NCBI GenBank assembly: GCA_041166745.1 | Contig: JBEEGH010000019.1 | Coordinates: 1 to 64,000, forward strand | Direction of reading: 5' to 3' | Source: DASUCS01 sp041166745 | Lineage (GTDB): Bacteria; Actinomycetota; Acidimicrobiia; Acidimicrobiales; JACDCH01 | DNA: 64,000 nt | Shown: positions 49,184 through 58,621 of the stretch, in pieces | Layout of the letters: each line of letters begins with the position of its first letter | Numbering within the stretch: the stretch's first letter is position 1 | Notes under the pieces: generated by a model | What the model saw: only the letters and a program-made list of their open reading frames with translations | What the model was told of the DNA's origin: nothing | Databases searched by the model: none | Program-made: the position numbers and the translations under genes

Positions 49184-50503
49184 TCAGGCGTTCTTGGGGA
49201 GCTCCGAGAACGGCCGAGTGCGATCGTCGTTCGGCTCCTTCGGAAGACCGAGCACGCGCTCGCCGATGATGTTGCGTTGTACTTGATCAGTGCCGCCGTA
49301 GATCGGCGGCGCCTGCGCGAACAACGCCATCTCGGTGACCATGCCGAGGAACGGATTGCCGGTCGCCTCGTCGAGCACCTTGCGATCACCGGGGTTGTAG
49401 GCGTGCAACATGCCAGCAGGCCCCACGATGCGGAGGCCGAGATCACGGGTGAATCGCATGATGTCGCTCATCGACAGTTTCGAGATGTTGCCCATGCCGG
49501 GGATGTCGCGCCCCGCTTCCTTTTCGGCCTTCACCCGCAGTCCGTTGATCCGGCCGATCTCCGCCAGCGTGTAGAGCTTCATCAAACCCTGGCGCAACGA
49601 CGGGTCGTCGATCATGCCGTTGCCCTTGGCCAAATCGATCAGCATCGTTGCGCTGTTGCCGCGTCCACCGCGTCCGCTGCTCGCTGCTGCACGCCCGGCG
49701 TCGCTCTTCGGAGCGAAGTCGCCCGCGCGCTTGGCGAGGAAGCCGGCGATCGTGCCTGGCATCGCCGCGCCGTATCCACCATCGCCGCCACCGGATCCGA
49801 GCCCGGCGCGCTCGTTCGCCAGGGTCGTGTTGGCTGCAGCCCAGCCGGTGTTGAGATCGCCGATGACTGCGTCGGCAGGAACTCGGGCGTCGGACATGAA
49901 GACTTCGTTGAACATGGCGCGGCCGGTGAGCTCGCGCAGGGGCCGCACCTCGACGCCGGGCTGGTGCATGTCCATCGCGAACCATGTGATGCCCTGATGT
50001 TTGGGCGCGTCGAAGTTCGTGCGCGCGAGCAGCATCCCGAGATCGGCGATCTGTCCCGCTGAGGTCCACACCTTCTGCCCGTTGACGATGTACTCGTCGC
50101 CGTCGCGCTCGGCCCGTGTCGTGAGACCGGCGAGGTCTGAGCCAGCTCCCGGTTCGCTGAACAACTGGCACCAGGCCTGCTGGCCCGTGACGATGTCTTT
50201 GACGTAGTGGTCGATCTGCTCCTGCGTCCCGTGGGTCGCGATCGTCGGGGCCGCGAGTAACAGGCCGAGACCGGCGGGCGCGCCCAACGCGCCGAAGCGC
50301 GCGATCTCGTTCTGGACGCGCACCGCGTCGTTGCGCGACAGGCCCTTGCCATACGCGTTCTCCGGGAGCGACGGCGACGCCCAACCCGACAACCCGAGCC
50401 GCTCCCACCACTCGGCGCACGTGAGATCGGGATCCCAGTTCGCCTCGAGCCACGCGGTCAGCTCGTCGATGATGTCGGTCGTCGTGCGTTCTGTAACGGC
50501 CAT
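49184..50503 (-). CDS. Acyl-CoA dehydrogenase
   Basis: 439 residues from ATG 50503 with AAGGGGGAA 4-6 nt upstream. Standard fold: WASPSLPENAYGKGLSRNDAVRVQNEIA, QLFSEPGAGSDLAGLTTRAERDGDEYIVNGQKVWTSAG (FAD-binding mid domain), NEVFMSDARVPADAVIGDLNTGW, and the C-terminal GGTDQVQRNIIGERVLGLPKE. About residues 235-290 are a Gly/Ala/Ser-rich stretch, a longer loop than in short-chain enzymes. These long-form paralogues are common in actinobacterial steroid and fatty acid breakdown. Confidence 0.93.
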   Translation of the reverse strand: MAVTERTTTDIIDELTAWLEANWDPDLTCAEWWERLGLSGWASPSLPENAYGKGLSRNDAVRVQNEIARFGALGAPAGLGLLLAAPTIATHGTQEQIDHYVKDIVTGQQAWCQLFSEPGAGSDLAGLTTRAERDGDEYIVNGQKVWTSAGQIADLGMLLARTNFDAPKHQGITWFAMDMHQPGVEVRPLRELTGRAMFNEVFMSDARVPADAVIGDLNTGWAAANTTLANERAGLGSGGGDGGYGAAMPGTIAGFLAKRAGDFAPKSDAGRAAASSGRGGRGNSATMLIDLAKGNGMIDDPSLRQGLMKLYTLAEIGRINGLRVKAEKEAGRDIPGMGNISKLSMSDIMRFTRDLGLRIVGPAGMLHAYNPGDRKVLDEATGNPFLGMVTEMALFAQAPPIYGGTDQVQRNIIGERVLGLPKEPNDDRTRPFSELPKNA

Positions 50504-50543
50504 CAGTTCCCCCTTGAAGGCGAAAACCTATTAGGACAGGGGT

Positions 50544-51038
50544 GTGTCAGGCCAAGACGCGTCCGAACCTGCCTTCGTCATGGCGTGGACGGCGCCGGAG
50601 CCGGGCCGTCTCGTCGGTCGGGGACATCCGGCCGGCGACTTCCTGGAGGCGTGGGCGTGGGAGGTGCTGGAGGAAGACGTTGGCCACCTGCGCGTGTCGG
50701 CTCACCTGCCCGACCACGTCAAGAATCCTCGTGGCCAGCTCTTCGGTGGCTTCACGCCGACCTATGTCGACCTCATCGCGCTGTTCACGTCTCGAGCCGG
50801 CCCAGACCGCACCGCGCCCCGCGATCGGCAGCGTCAATGGATGGCGACCACGAGCATGCATCTCGACTACTTCGAGCCGGTCGTGGGGCCGACGTTCGTG
50901 CTCGACAGCCGGTTGGAGAAGAAGCGGGGACGAACGCACTTCGTCGTCACGCGCTTCCTCCAGGATGATGACCTCGCGGTGCTGGCCGCGACCACGCTGC
51001 GCGCGGTGGCCCTCGACCGGCCGCTTGGGGACGCGTGA
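50544..51038 (+). CDS. Hotdog-fold thioesterase (PaaI-like)
   Basis: 164 residues from GTG 50544, divergent from the acyl-CoA dehydrogenase with 40 bp between. HLRVSAHLPDHVKNPRGQLFGGFTPTYVDLIALFTS holds the hotdog helix and the N-x-x-G-x-x-x-G-G pattern of acyl-CoA thioesterases. WMATTSMHLDYFEPVVGPTFVLDSRLEKKRGRTHFVV gives the strands. It likely hydrolyses acyl-CoA. The stop overlaps the adenylate kinase start (TGATG). Confidence 0.83.
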   Translation: MSGQDASEPAFVMAWTAPEPGRLVGRGHPAGDFLEAWAWEVLEEDVGHLRVSAHLPDHVKNPRGQLFGGFTPTYVDLIALFTSRAGPDRTAPRDRQRQWMATTSMHLDYFEPVVGPTFVLDSRLEKKRGRTHFVVTRFLQDDDLAVLAATTLRAVALDRPLGDA

Positions 51039-51607
51039 TGCGCGTCATCCTCTTGGGCGCGCCGGGCTCCGGCAAGGGCACCCAAGGCAAGGCGCTTGCC
51101 GAGCGCTTCGGTGTGCGACACGTGTCGACGGGCGACCTGTTGCGGGCGCACATCGCTGAAAGCACCGAGCTCGGTCGAGAGGCGGCGCCGTACGTGAAGC
51201 GAGGTGAGCTCGTGCCCGACGAGATCATGCTCCAGGTCGCCGGGAACGCCGTCGGCGAAGCGGCGCGCGAGGGCGGCTATGTGCTCGACGGCTTCCCGCG
51301 CACCCTCGCGCAGGCCGAGCGGGCGTACGAGCTTGCCGGACCCGCCGACGTGACTGCGGACGCGGTCGTCTATCTCGCGGTGCCCGACGACGTGGTGCGC
51401 GAGCGACTGGCGGCACGCGCCGACGGCCGACTCGACGATGCAGATCCGAACGTCATCGAGCGACGCCTACAGGTCTTCCACGGGGAGACCGAGCCGTTGC
51501 TCGACTTCTACCGGAACCGCGACATCCTCGTGACCGTCGACGCCGCGCAGCCGCCCGACGATGTGACCGCGTCGATGCTTGCAGCCGTCGAACCACTTCG
51601 CACCTGA
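51038..51607 (+). CDS. adk: Adenylate kinase, short-LID form
   Basis: 189 residues. P-loop GAPGSGKGT at 7-15; HVSTGDLLR and GYVLDGFPRTLAQAE are the NMP-binding and core motifs. The LID is reduced to ARADGRLDDADPNVIERRL, with no four-Cys zinc knuckle, as in mycobacterial Adk. Converts ATP + AMP to 2 ADP. ATG 51038 overlaps the thioesterase stop; GTG 51035 is an equal alternative. Adk usually lies with secY/map, so this may be a second copy or a relocated gene. Confidence 0.92.
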   Translation: MRVILLGAPGSGKGTQGKALAERFGVRHVSTGDLLRAHIAESTELGREAAPYVKRGELVPDEIMLQVAGNAVGEAAREGGYVLDGFPRTLAQAERAYELAGPADVTADAVVYLAVPDDVVRERLAARADGRLDDADPNVIERRLQVFHGETEPLLDFYRNRDILVTVDAAQPPDDVTASMLAAVEPLRT

Positions 51608-51624
51608 GGCACTACCGTTCGATT

Positions 51625-52986
51625 GTGGAGCGACGGGGTCTGCTGACGGTCGAGGAGCTCCGGTCCGCCGTTGCGTTGGATCAGATCGACACGGTGCTCG
51701 TCGGCTTCGCCGACATGCACGGCCGCCTGCAAGGCAAGCGCTTCCACGCCCGGTTCTTCGTGGACGAGGTGCTCGAGCACGGCACGGAAGCGTGCAACTA
51801 CCTGCTCGCCGTCGACGTCGACATGGCGCCGGCCGATGGCTATGCCATGTCGTCGTGGGACGCCGGCTACGGCGATTTCGTGCTCGAGCCCGATCTGTCG
51901 ACGTTGCGGTCGATCCCCTGGCATCCCGGCACTGCGATGGTCATGGCCGACGTCCGCTGGGAGGATGGGTCGCCGGTCGTCGCATCGCCGCGTCAGATCC
52001 TGCGCGCGCAGCTCGACCGTCTCACGGCTCGGGGGTGGACGGCCATGGTCGGCACGGAGCTCGAGCTGATCGTCTTCCAGGACACCTACGAGGACGCGTG
52101 GCGCCGCGGTTACCGCGATCTCACGCCCGCGAACCAGTACAACGCGGACTACTCGCTGGTCGCGACCGGCCGCGTCGAGCCGCTGTTGCGCCGTATCCGC
52201 AACTCGATGGCCGACGCCGGGATGGTCGTGGAGTCGGCCAAGGGGGAGTGCAACCTCGGCCAGCACGAGATCGCTTTCCGGTACGACGACGCGCTCACCA
52301 CCTGCGACAACCATTCGATCTACAAGGCGGGCGCGAAGGAGATCGCGGCGCAAGAGGGAATGGCTCTGACCTTCATGGCGAAGTTCAACGAGCGTGAAGG
52401 CAACTCGTGCCACATCCACTTCAGTCTGCGCGACGGCGACGACGGTCCGGTCATGGCGGGGGACCGCGACCACGGTTTTTCCCCGATCATGGAGCAGTTC
52501 CTGGCCGGCCAGCTCGCCTGTCAGCGCGAACTCGCGCTCCTGTTCGCTCCGAACGTCAACTCGTACAAGCGCTACCAACCGGAGTCGTTCGCGCCGACGG
52601 CCGTGGCATGGGGCCTCGACAATCGCACGTGCGCCCTACGCGTCGTCGGTCATGGCTCCTCGTTGCGCTTCGAGCATCGGGTGCCAGGCGGCGACGTCAA
52701 CCCGTATCTCGCCGTAGCGGGATTGATCGCCGCCGGGATGCACGGGGTGGAGCACACGCTCGCCCTCGAGGCACCATGCACCTCCAACGCCTACGAGCGC
52801 AAGGGTGCTCGCATCCCTTCGACGCTTCGTGAGGCGGCGGAGTTGTGGGCGTCGAGCGCGGTGGCCCGCGGCGCGTTCGGCGACGAGGTCGTGGATCACT
52901 ACGCCAACATGGCCCGCGTCGAGCTTGCAGCTTTCGACGCCGCCGTCACCGACTGGGAGCGGTACCGGGGGTTCGAGCGCCTTTGA
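51625..52986 (+). CDS. Glutamine synthetase-family ligase (GlnA paralogue)
   Basis: 453 residues from GTG 51625. N-terminal beta-grasp with DTVLVGFADMHGRLQGKRF; catalytic domain with GTELELIVFQD (metal Glu), ESAKGECNLGQHEIAF, KAGAKEIAAQEGMALTFMAKF, NSCHIHFSLRD (His), APNVNSYKRY, and RVVGHGSSLRFEHRVPGGDVNPYLA. It lacks the Tyr-adenylylation loop typical of GlnA1, and the grouping with SDR genes suggests a gamma-glutamyl-polyamine or gamma-glutamyl-amine synthetase rather than the main nitrogen-assimilation enzyme. That is an inference. The next gene overlaps by 4 nt. Confidence 0.9.
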   Translation: MERRGLLTVEELRSAVALDQIDTVLVGFADMHGRLQGKRFHARFFVDEVLEHGTEACNYLLAVDVDMAPADGYAMSSWDAGYGDFVLEPDLSTLRSIPWHPGTAMVMADVRWEDGSPVVASPRQILRAQLDRLTARGWTAMVGTELELIVFQDTYEDAWRRGYRDLTPANQYNADYSLVATGRVEPLLRRIRNSMADAGMVVESAKGECNLGQHEIAFRYDDALTTCDNHSIYKAGAKEIAAQEGMALTFMAKFNEREGNSCHIHFSLRDGDDGPVMAGDRDHGFSPIMEQFLAGQLACQRELALLFAPNVNSYKRYQPESFAPTAVAWGLDNRTCALRVVGHGSSLRFEHRVPGGDVNPYLAVAGLIAAGMHGVEHTLALEAPCTSNAYERKGARIPSTLREAAELWASSAVARGAFGDEVVDHYANMARVELAAFDAAVTDWERYRGFERL

Positions 52987-53747
52987 CCCGTTTGGCTGGA
53001 AAGGTCGCCGTCGTGACGGGCGCGGGGAGTGGAATCGGGCTCGCGACCGTGCGCCGATTGGCCGAGGACGGTGCTCGCGTGGTCTGTGCCGACGTGGATG
53101 TGGCGAGCGGACAAGCGGCGGCCGACGAGGTCGACGGTCTCTTCGTCCCGGTCGACGTGACCGACGAGGCCGAGGTGGCCGCGTTGTTCGATGCAGCGGT
53201 GGCCGCGTATGGCGGCATCGACGTGTCGTTCCACAACGCGGGCATCTCGCCGACCGACGACGACTCGATCCTCGACACGCCCCTCGACGTGTGGCGGCGT
53301 GTCCAGGAGGTCAACCTCACGTCCGTGTACCTGTGCTGCCGGCACGTGATCCCGCACCTCTTGGAGCGCGGCGGCGGTTCGATCATCAACACCGCGTCGT
53401 TCGTCGCGATCATGGGCGCCGCGACCTCGCAGATCTCGTACACCGCGTCGAAAGGTGGCGTCCTCGCACTGTCACGGGAGCTGGGCGTGCAGTTCGCCCG
53501 TGAGGGCATTCGGGTGAATGCGCTGTGTCCCGGTCCTGTGAACACGCCAATGCTGCAGGAGCTCTTCGCGAAGGATCCTGAGCGCGCCGCCCGACGGCTC
53601 GTACACATCCCGATGGGGCGCTTCGCCGAGGCAACCGAGATCGCCGCCGCGGTGTCGTTCCTTGCGAGCGACGATTCGTCGTTCATCACCGCGTCGACGT
53701 TCCTGGTCGACGGCGGCATCTCCGGCGCCTACGTGACTCCGCTCTAG
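52983..53747 (+). CDS. Short-chain dehydrogenase/reductase (FabG-like)
   Basis: 254 residues from TTG 52983, a TTGA overlap with the glutamine-synthetase-like stop; the sequence LTRLAGKVAVVTGAGSGIG then fits the family start exactly. Cofactor motif TGAGSGIG, HNAGIS, catalytic YTASKGG with upstream Ser (TASFV), and PGPVNTPM. CADVDVAS after strand 2 has the Asp that favours NAD(H). Likely oxidises or reduces an amino alcohol, hydroxyacid or similar product linked to the preceding ligase. Ends overlapping the convergent LLM gene by 4 nt. Confidence 0.9.
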   Translation: MTRLAGKVAVVTGAGSGIGLATVRRLAEDGARVVCADVDVASGQAAADEVDGLFVPVDVTDEAEVAALFDAAVAAYGGIDVSFHNAGISPTDDDSILDTPLDVWRRVQEVNLTSVYLCCRHVIPHLLERGGGSIINTASFVAIMGAATSQISYTASKGGVLALSRELGVQFAREGIRVNALCPGPVNTPMLQELFAKDPERAARRLVHIPMGRFAEATEIAAAVSFLASDDSSFITASTFLVDGGISGAYVTPL

Positions 53748-54847
53748 CGGAACTTCGGGATCACTTCGGTACCCATGAGCTCGATGGTCTGCATCACCGA
53801 TTCGTGCGAGACCTTGTAGGGGTTCACGAGACAGAGCAGGAGATCGACGCCGGCCTCGACGTACTTCTGGCACATCGCCACGCAGTCGTCGGGTGTGCCG
53901 AGCACGCACGCGCCGCTCTCCGCCAAGTATTCGAGCGTGAGCAACGAGAGCATTCCCTGGTCGTCGACGTTCTTCATGTCGCCGGCGTAGGCGTAGTTGC
54001 CGAGATCCTGGTTGTTCTCCTCCATCCACTGTGCGACCGACGCGATCAACCGGGCACCCTGCACCGGATACCACTCGAACGACTCACGTGCGGTCGTCCA
54101 GGCCTCCTCGACGGTCGGCGCGCACACCGTCATCGTGAACGTCGCGGCTTCGTCGTGCACGTACTTGCCGATCGGCTTGTCGCACGCACGCACCGCGGCG
54201 CGGTAGATGTCGATCTTCTTCTTCACCTCCTCGGGAGGTACGCCAACGGCGAACGAGCACAACCCGAGCCCCAAGTCACCGATCTGGCGATGGCCGTCCT
54301 CGCTCGACGTCGCGCCCCAGAGCGGAGGATGGGGTTGTTGCAGCGGCTTCGGCTGCACGCGCCGCTTCGGGAGCTGCCAGTACTTGCCGTCGAACTCGTG
54401 GTAGTCGTTCGTCCAGCAGCCGACTACGAGCTCGATGGCCTCCTGCCACATCTGCCGGGTTTCGTGCGGGTCGATGCCGAAACCTTCGAGCTCCGCGCGC
54501 GTCGACGAGCGGCCGGTTCCGAAATCGACTCGGCCATTCGAGATGAGATCGAGCACGGCGACCGATTCCGCAGTGCGCACCGGATGGTTGTACGGCTTCG
54601 GCATCAGGCGCACGCCGTAGCCGAGCCGGATGCGCTCTGTCTTCGCCGCGATGGCGCCGTAGAGCACCTCGGGGTTGGAGCAGTGGGAGTACTCCTCGAG
54701 GAAGTGGTGCTCGACCGTCCAGAACGCGTCCCACCCGAAGCGCTCGCCGGCCACGGCTTGTTCGATCGTGTTCTGGTAAGCGAGGCGTTCGCTGTCCGGG
54801 CCCCAAGGACGCGGAACGGGGATCTCGTAGAACAGGGCGAAGCGCAT
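53744..54847 (-). CDS. LLM-class flavin-dependent oxidoreductase (luciferase-like)
   Basis: 367 residues from ATG 54847. MRFALFYEIPVPRPWG opens the luciferase-like barrel; EHHFLEEYSHCSNPEVLYGAIAAKTERIRLGYGV and RTAESVAVLDLISNGRVDFGTGRSS are the conserved FMN/F420-binding blocks; PPEEVKKKIDIYRAAV and GTPDDCVAMCQKYVEAGVDLLLCL close the fold. It resembles the LLM oxidoreductase fragment at the window's left edge only in general fold. Monooxygenase or F420-dependent reductase; substrate unknown. Confidence 0.9.
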   Translation of the reverse strand: MRFALFYEIPVPRPWGPDSERLAYQNTIEQAVAGERFGWDAFWTVEHHFLEEYSHCSNPEVLYGAIAAKTERIRLGYGVRLMPKPYNHPVRTAESVAVLDLISNGRVDFGTGRSSTRAELEGFGIDPHETRQMWQEAIELVVGCWTNDYHEFDGKYWQLPKRRVQPKPLQQPHPPLWGATSSEDGHRQIGDLGLGLCSFAVGVPPEEVKKKIDIYRAAVRACDKPIGKYVHDEAATFTMTVCAPTVEEAWTTARESFEWYPVQGARLIASVAQWMEENNQDLGNYAYAGDMKNVDDQGMLSLLTLEYLAESGACVLGTPDDCVAMCQKYVEAGVDLLLCLVNPYKVSHESVMQTIELMGTEVIPKFR

Positions 54848-54864
54848 CGTGCGAATCTACGACG

Positions 54865-55629
54865 ATGCTCACAGGCAAAGTGGTTCTGGTGACCGGGGCG
54901 GCGTCGGGCATCGGACGCGCCACCATCGAACGAGTACGCACCGACGGGGGAGTTCCGGTGGCGGCCGACATCACCCCATCCGCCGACGGCCACGCGCTCG
55001 ACGTCCGCGACGAAGGCGCGGTGAGCGCGGTCGTCGATCGAATCGTCAGCGAGCACGGCCGGATCGACGGCCTGGTCAATGCCGCCGGGGTCGCCGGCGG
55101 AGGTCCGGTGCACATGGTCGACGCGGCCGAATGGGATCGCGTGATCGGCGTGAACCTGACCGGCACGTTCTTCGTCTGCAAGCACGTGGTGCGCTGCATG
55201 CTCGAACAGCCGCTGGTCGACGGTGAGCGCGGCTCGCTGGTCAACTTGGCCAGCGTCGAAGGCCTCGAGGGCACCGCCGGGGGATCGGCCTACAACGCGT
55301 CGAAGGGCGGCGTGGTCTTGCTCACGAAGAACATGGCGATCGACTACGGCCCGAGCGGCATCCGCTCGAACGCGATCTGCCCCGGGTTCATCGACACCCC
55401 GATGACCGATTCGATCTTCGGAATGGACGGCATGGAGGGCCCGCGCGCGGAGTGCATCGAGGAGCACGCGCTCCGCCGCCTCGGCCGCGCCGACGAGATC
55501 GCCGCCGCCGCCGCCTTTCTCCTCTCGAGCGATGCGTCGTTCGTGTCCGGACAGGCGATCGCCGTTGACGGGGGTTACACGGCGGGGCGCGACCACGGTG
55601 TCACTCGGCTGCTGGGTTTGTCCCAGTAA
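54865..55629 (+). CDS. Short-chain dehydrogenase/reductase
   Basis: 254 residues from ATG 54865, 17 bp from the divergent LLM gene. TGAASGIG at 10-17, LVNAAGVAGGG, catalytic YNASKGG with LVNLASVEG before it, and PGFIDTPMTDS. It has a C-terminal VSGQAIAVDGGYTAG block as in classical FabG-like SDRs. Between strands 2 and 3, AADITPSADGHALDV indicates an NAD(H)-type pocket with Asp. Probably co-transcribed with the downstream putA-like gene, 10 bp away. Confidence 0.9.
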   Translation: MLTGKVVLVTGAASGIGRATIERVRTDGGVPVAADITPSADGHALDVRDEGAVSAVVDRIVSEHGRIDGLVNAAGVAGGGPVHMVDAAEWDRVIGVNLTGTFFVCKHVVRCMLEQPLVDGERGSLVNLASVEGLEGTAGGSAYNASKGGVVLLTKNMAIDYGPSGIRSNAICPGFIDTPMTDSIFGMDGMEGPRAECIEEHALRRLGRADEIAAAAAFLLSSDASFVSGQAIAVDGGYTAGRDHGVTRLLGLSQ

Positions 55630-55639
55630 GTTCACCAAC

Positions 55640-58618
55640 GTGACCCGGTCGCTCGACCGCGACGCTTCGGCCCTCGCCCGCGAGCTGGCGGAGCTGGGTT
55701 CCGACCAGAAGTCGAAGGTCTTCCGCATGTCGTGGTGGAGCGAGCGGATGCTCGACTGGGCGATGGCGAGGCCGGCGTTCAAAACGCAGCTGTTCCGTTT
55801 CGTCGACGTGTTCCCTGCACTCGAAGACGACAGCGACGTGGCCCGTCACCTGTCGGAATACTTCGACGGTGTCGCGATTCCGAAGCTGCTCGACCTCGGT
55901 GTGGAGCTGGCGGACCACGTGCGCTTCGGTCGCTCGCTCGAGGCTCGGGTGGCCCGGCGGAACATCAAGCGGATGGCGGAGCAGTTCATCGTCGGCGAGA
56001 CGGCGGACGAAGCCGTGGTCGGGCTCCATCAGTTGTGGCGCACCGGTTCGGCCGCCACGGTCGACCTGTTGGGTGAGAAGACGATCGTCGAGGCCGAAGC
56101 CGATCGATACGCCGCCAGAGTCGCGCAGCTCCTGACCGTGCTCAGCGACGCCAGCCTGCACTGGGCGCCCGACGAACATCTCGAGCGGGACGACGTCGGC
56201 CCGATCCCGCGCGTGAACGTGAGCATCAAGCCGACGGCACTGGCATCGCACTACGACCCACTTGGACGCGAGATCGGCATCGAACACGCCAAGCGCCGAA
56301 TACGGCCATTGCTACGACTCGCCCTCGACCGGGGCGCATTCGTGCACTTCGACATGGAGCACTACGACGCGAAAGACCTCACGTTGGAGTTGTTCCGCGA
56401 GTTGCTGAGCGAGCCGGAGTTCACCGAGCTCGAGTCCGGCATCGTCGTGCAGGCCTACTTGAAGGACAGTCGCGACGATCTCGCCGGACTCATCGCGTGG
56501 TCGGCGCAGCGCCGGCGGCCGATCACTGTGCGGCTTGTAAAAGGCGCGTACTGGGACACGGAAACCGTCGAGGCACAGGCCGAAGGCTGGCCGGTACCGG
56601 TATTCGAGCGAAAGGAGGAGACCGACGCGAACTACGAGCGTTGTGTCCGCCTTTTGCACGACCATCACGGTGAGGTCCGGGCCGCCTTCGGTACGCACAA
56701 CCTGCGCTCGCTCGCGTACGCGATCACCTACGCACGGTCCAAGGGCATCCCCGACACGGGCTTCGAGGTGCAGATGCTCTACGGGATGGCCGAGCCGATG
56801 CAGGCCGCAGTGAAGCGCAAGGGCTTGCGGTTGCGCGTGTATGCGCCGGTGGGTGCGCTCGTGCCGGGGATGGCATACCTCGTGCGCCGTTTGCTGGAAA
56901 ACACCAGCAACGAGAGTTTCGTCCGTCATCGATTCGCTGAAGGCCGCACGCTCGACGAGCTGCTGGCTCCGCCCAACGTCGATCAGCTGCCGGGGCTCGA
57001 GCCGGTGACCGCTCGGCCGACGACGGACCCGGCGAGCCCGTCCACGTATCAGCCGGAGCCGGTCACGGAATGGCGGCAAGCGCCGAACCGTGCCCGCTTC
57101 GCCGCGGCCATCGACCGAGCCGCGACTGCAGAGACCATCGACGTGCCCGCGCTCATCGCCGGTCAGGTCGTGCAGACCTCGAGCAAGATCGACAGCGTCG
57201 ATCCGGCCGACGTGAAACGGCTCGTGGCCCGCAGCGCGTCGTGCACCGCGGGGCAGGCGGACGACGCGATTGCTGCCGCGGTTGCGGAGGCGGAGCATTG
57301 GCGACGGACACCGGCGATCGAGCGTGTCGCCGTACTGTTCCGCGCCGCGGCCTGGCTGCGCGGGCGGCGCGACGACATCGCCGCGCTCGAAGTGTTCGAG
57401 GCGGGCAAGCCCTGGGACCAGGCGGACGCCGATGTGTGCGAGGCGATCGACTTCTGCGAGTACTACGGCCGCGAGATGCTTCGCCTCGATGCTTCGGCCT
57501 CCGACCGCGTCCAATCGCCGCCGGGCGAGCGAAATCGGCTCGTGTACCACGGCAAGGGTGTCGCCGCGGTCATTGCGCCGTGGAACTTTCCACTCGCGAT
57601 CCCGTGCGGGATGACGGTCGCGGCGTTGGTCGCCGGCAACCCGGTGATCTTGAAGCCGGCTGAGCAAACGCCGGCCGTTGCATGGCAGTTGATCCAAGCG
57701 CTGCGCGCCGGAGGGGCACCGGCCGGCGCGGTGCAGTTCCTGCCCGGAATCGGAGAAGACGTCGGCGCCCGCCTCGTAGAGCACCCCGACGTCGCAATCA
57801 TCGTGTTCACCGGGTCGAAGGCGGTGGGTCTCCACATCAACGAGACGGCCGCCGTGCACCGGCCGGGGCAGCACCACGTGAAGCGCGTGGTGGCGGAGAT
57901 GGGCGGGAAGAACGCGATCATCGTCGACAGCGACGCCGATCCAGATCAGGCCGTGCCTGCGGTCATCAACTCCGCATTCGGATTTGCCGGCCAGAAGTGC
58001 TCGGCCGTGTCGCGAGTGATCGTCGCGGACCGGATCTACGACTCGTTCGTGGCGCGGCTCGCGGAAGCGACTCGAGAGGTCGTCGTCGACCACCCGAGCT
58101 CGATGACGGCCAGGGTCGGCCCGGTGATCGATGCCGATGCACACTCTCGGTTGACCGGCGCGATCGAGCAGGCGGGCCGGGAGGCGCGCATTCTGGTCCA
58201 TCGTGAGGACGTACCGAACACGGGCTGGTTCATCGGCCCGACACTCGTGGAGGTCGACGATCCGGCCTCGGCGTCGGTGGCGCGTGACGAGCTTTTCGGC
58301 CCGGTCGTGGCCATCATGAGAGCGAGCGACTTCGACCACGCGATCGCGCTGGCCAATGCGACCGACTACGCATTGACGGCCGGTATCTTCTCCCGCTCGC
58401 CGGCGCACATCGCCCGAGCTACGAACGAGGTCCGTGCTGGCAACTTGTACATCAACCGGGCCATCACCGGCGCCGTGGTCGGTCGGCAACCCTTCGGCGG
58501 CTACGGCATGTCCGGGGTCGGCTCGAAGGCCGGCGGACCCGATTACCTGTTGCAGTTCCTCGACCCGCGCACGATCACGGAGAACACCGTGCGCCAGGGT
58601 TTCGCGGCGGAGGAGTAG
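55640..58618 (+). CDS. putA: Bifunctional proline dehydrogenase/glutamate-semialdehyde dehydrogenase (PutA-type)
   Basis: 992 residues from GTG 55640. N-terminal helical arm to about 150, PRODH barrel about 170-440 (VNVSIKPTALASHYDP, HFDMEHYDAKD, VRLVKGAYWD, FGTHNLRSLAYA, VQMLYGMAEPMQ, RVYAPVGALVPGMAYLVRRLLENTSNESF), then the P5C dehydrogenase from about 510 with VIAPWNFPLAIPCGM, FTGSKAVGLHI, general base in EMGGKNAI and catalytic Cys in FAGQKCSAVSR. FAD oxidises proline to P5C, and the second domain makes glutamate with NAD. No DNA-binding RHH domain, so it is the non-regulatory short PutA. The C-terminus is about 60 residues after FGGYGMSGVG. Confidence 0.95.
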   Translation: MTRSLDRDASALARELAELGSDQKSKVFRMSWWSERMLDWAMARPAFKTQLFRFVDVFPALEDDSDVARHLSEYFDGVAIPKLLDLGVELADHVRFGRSLEARVARRNIKRMAEQFIVGETADEAVVGLHQLWRTGSAATVDLLGEKTIVEAEADRYAARVAQLLTVLSDASLHWAPDEHLERDDVGPIPRVNVSIKPTALASHYDPLGREIGIEHAKRRIRPLLRLALDRGAFVHFDMEHYDAKDLTLELFRELLSEPEFTELESGIVVQAYLKDSRDDLAGLIAWSAQRRRPITVRLVKGAYWDTETVEAQAEGWPVPVFERKEETDANYERCVRLLHDHHGEVRAAFGTHNLRSLAYAITYARSKGIPDTGFEVQMLYGMAEPMQAAVKRKGLRLRVYAPVGALVPGMAYLVRRLLENTSNESFVRHRFAEGRTLDELLAPPNVDQLPGLEPVTARPTTDPASPSTYQPEPVTEWRQAPNRARFAAAIDRAATAETIDVPALIAGQVVQTSSKIDSVDPADVKRLVARSASCTAGQADDAIAAAVAEAEHWRRTPAIERVAVLFRAAAWLRGRRDDIAALEVFEAGKPWDQADADVCEAIDFCEYYGREMLRLDASASDRVQSPPGERNRLVYHGKGVAAVIAPWNFPLAIPCGMTVAALVAGNPVILKPAEQTPAVAWQLIQALRAGGAPAGAVQFLPGIGEDVGARLVEHPDVAIIVFTGSKAVGLHINETAAVHRPGQHHVKRVVAEMGGKNAIIVDSDADPDQAVPAVINSAFGFAGQKCSAVSRVIVADRIYDSFVARLAEATREVVVDHPSSMTARVGPVIDADAHSRLTGAIEQAGREARILVHREDVPNTGWFIGPTLVEVDDPASASVARDELFGPVVAIMRASDFDHAIALANATDYALTAGIFSRSPAHIARATNEVRAGNLYINRAITGAVVGRQPFGGYGMSGVGSKAGGPDYLLQFLDPRTITENTVRQGFAAEE

Positions 58619-58621
58619 GCA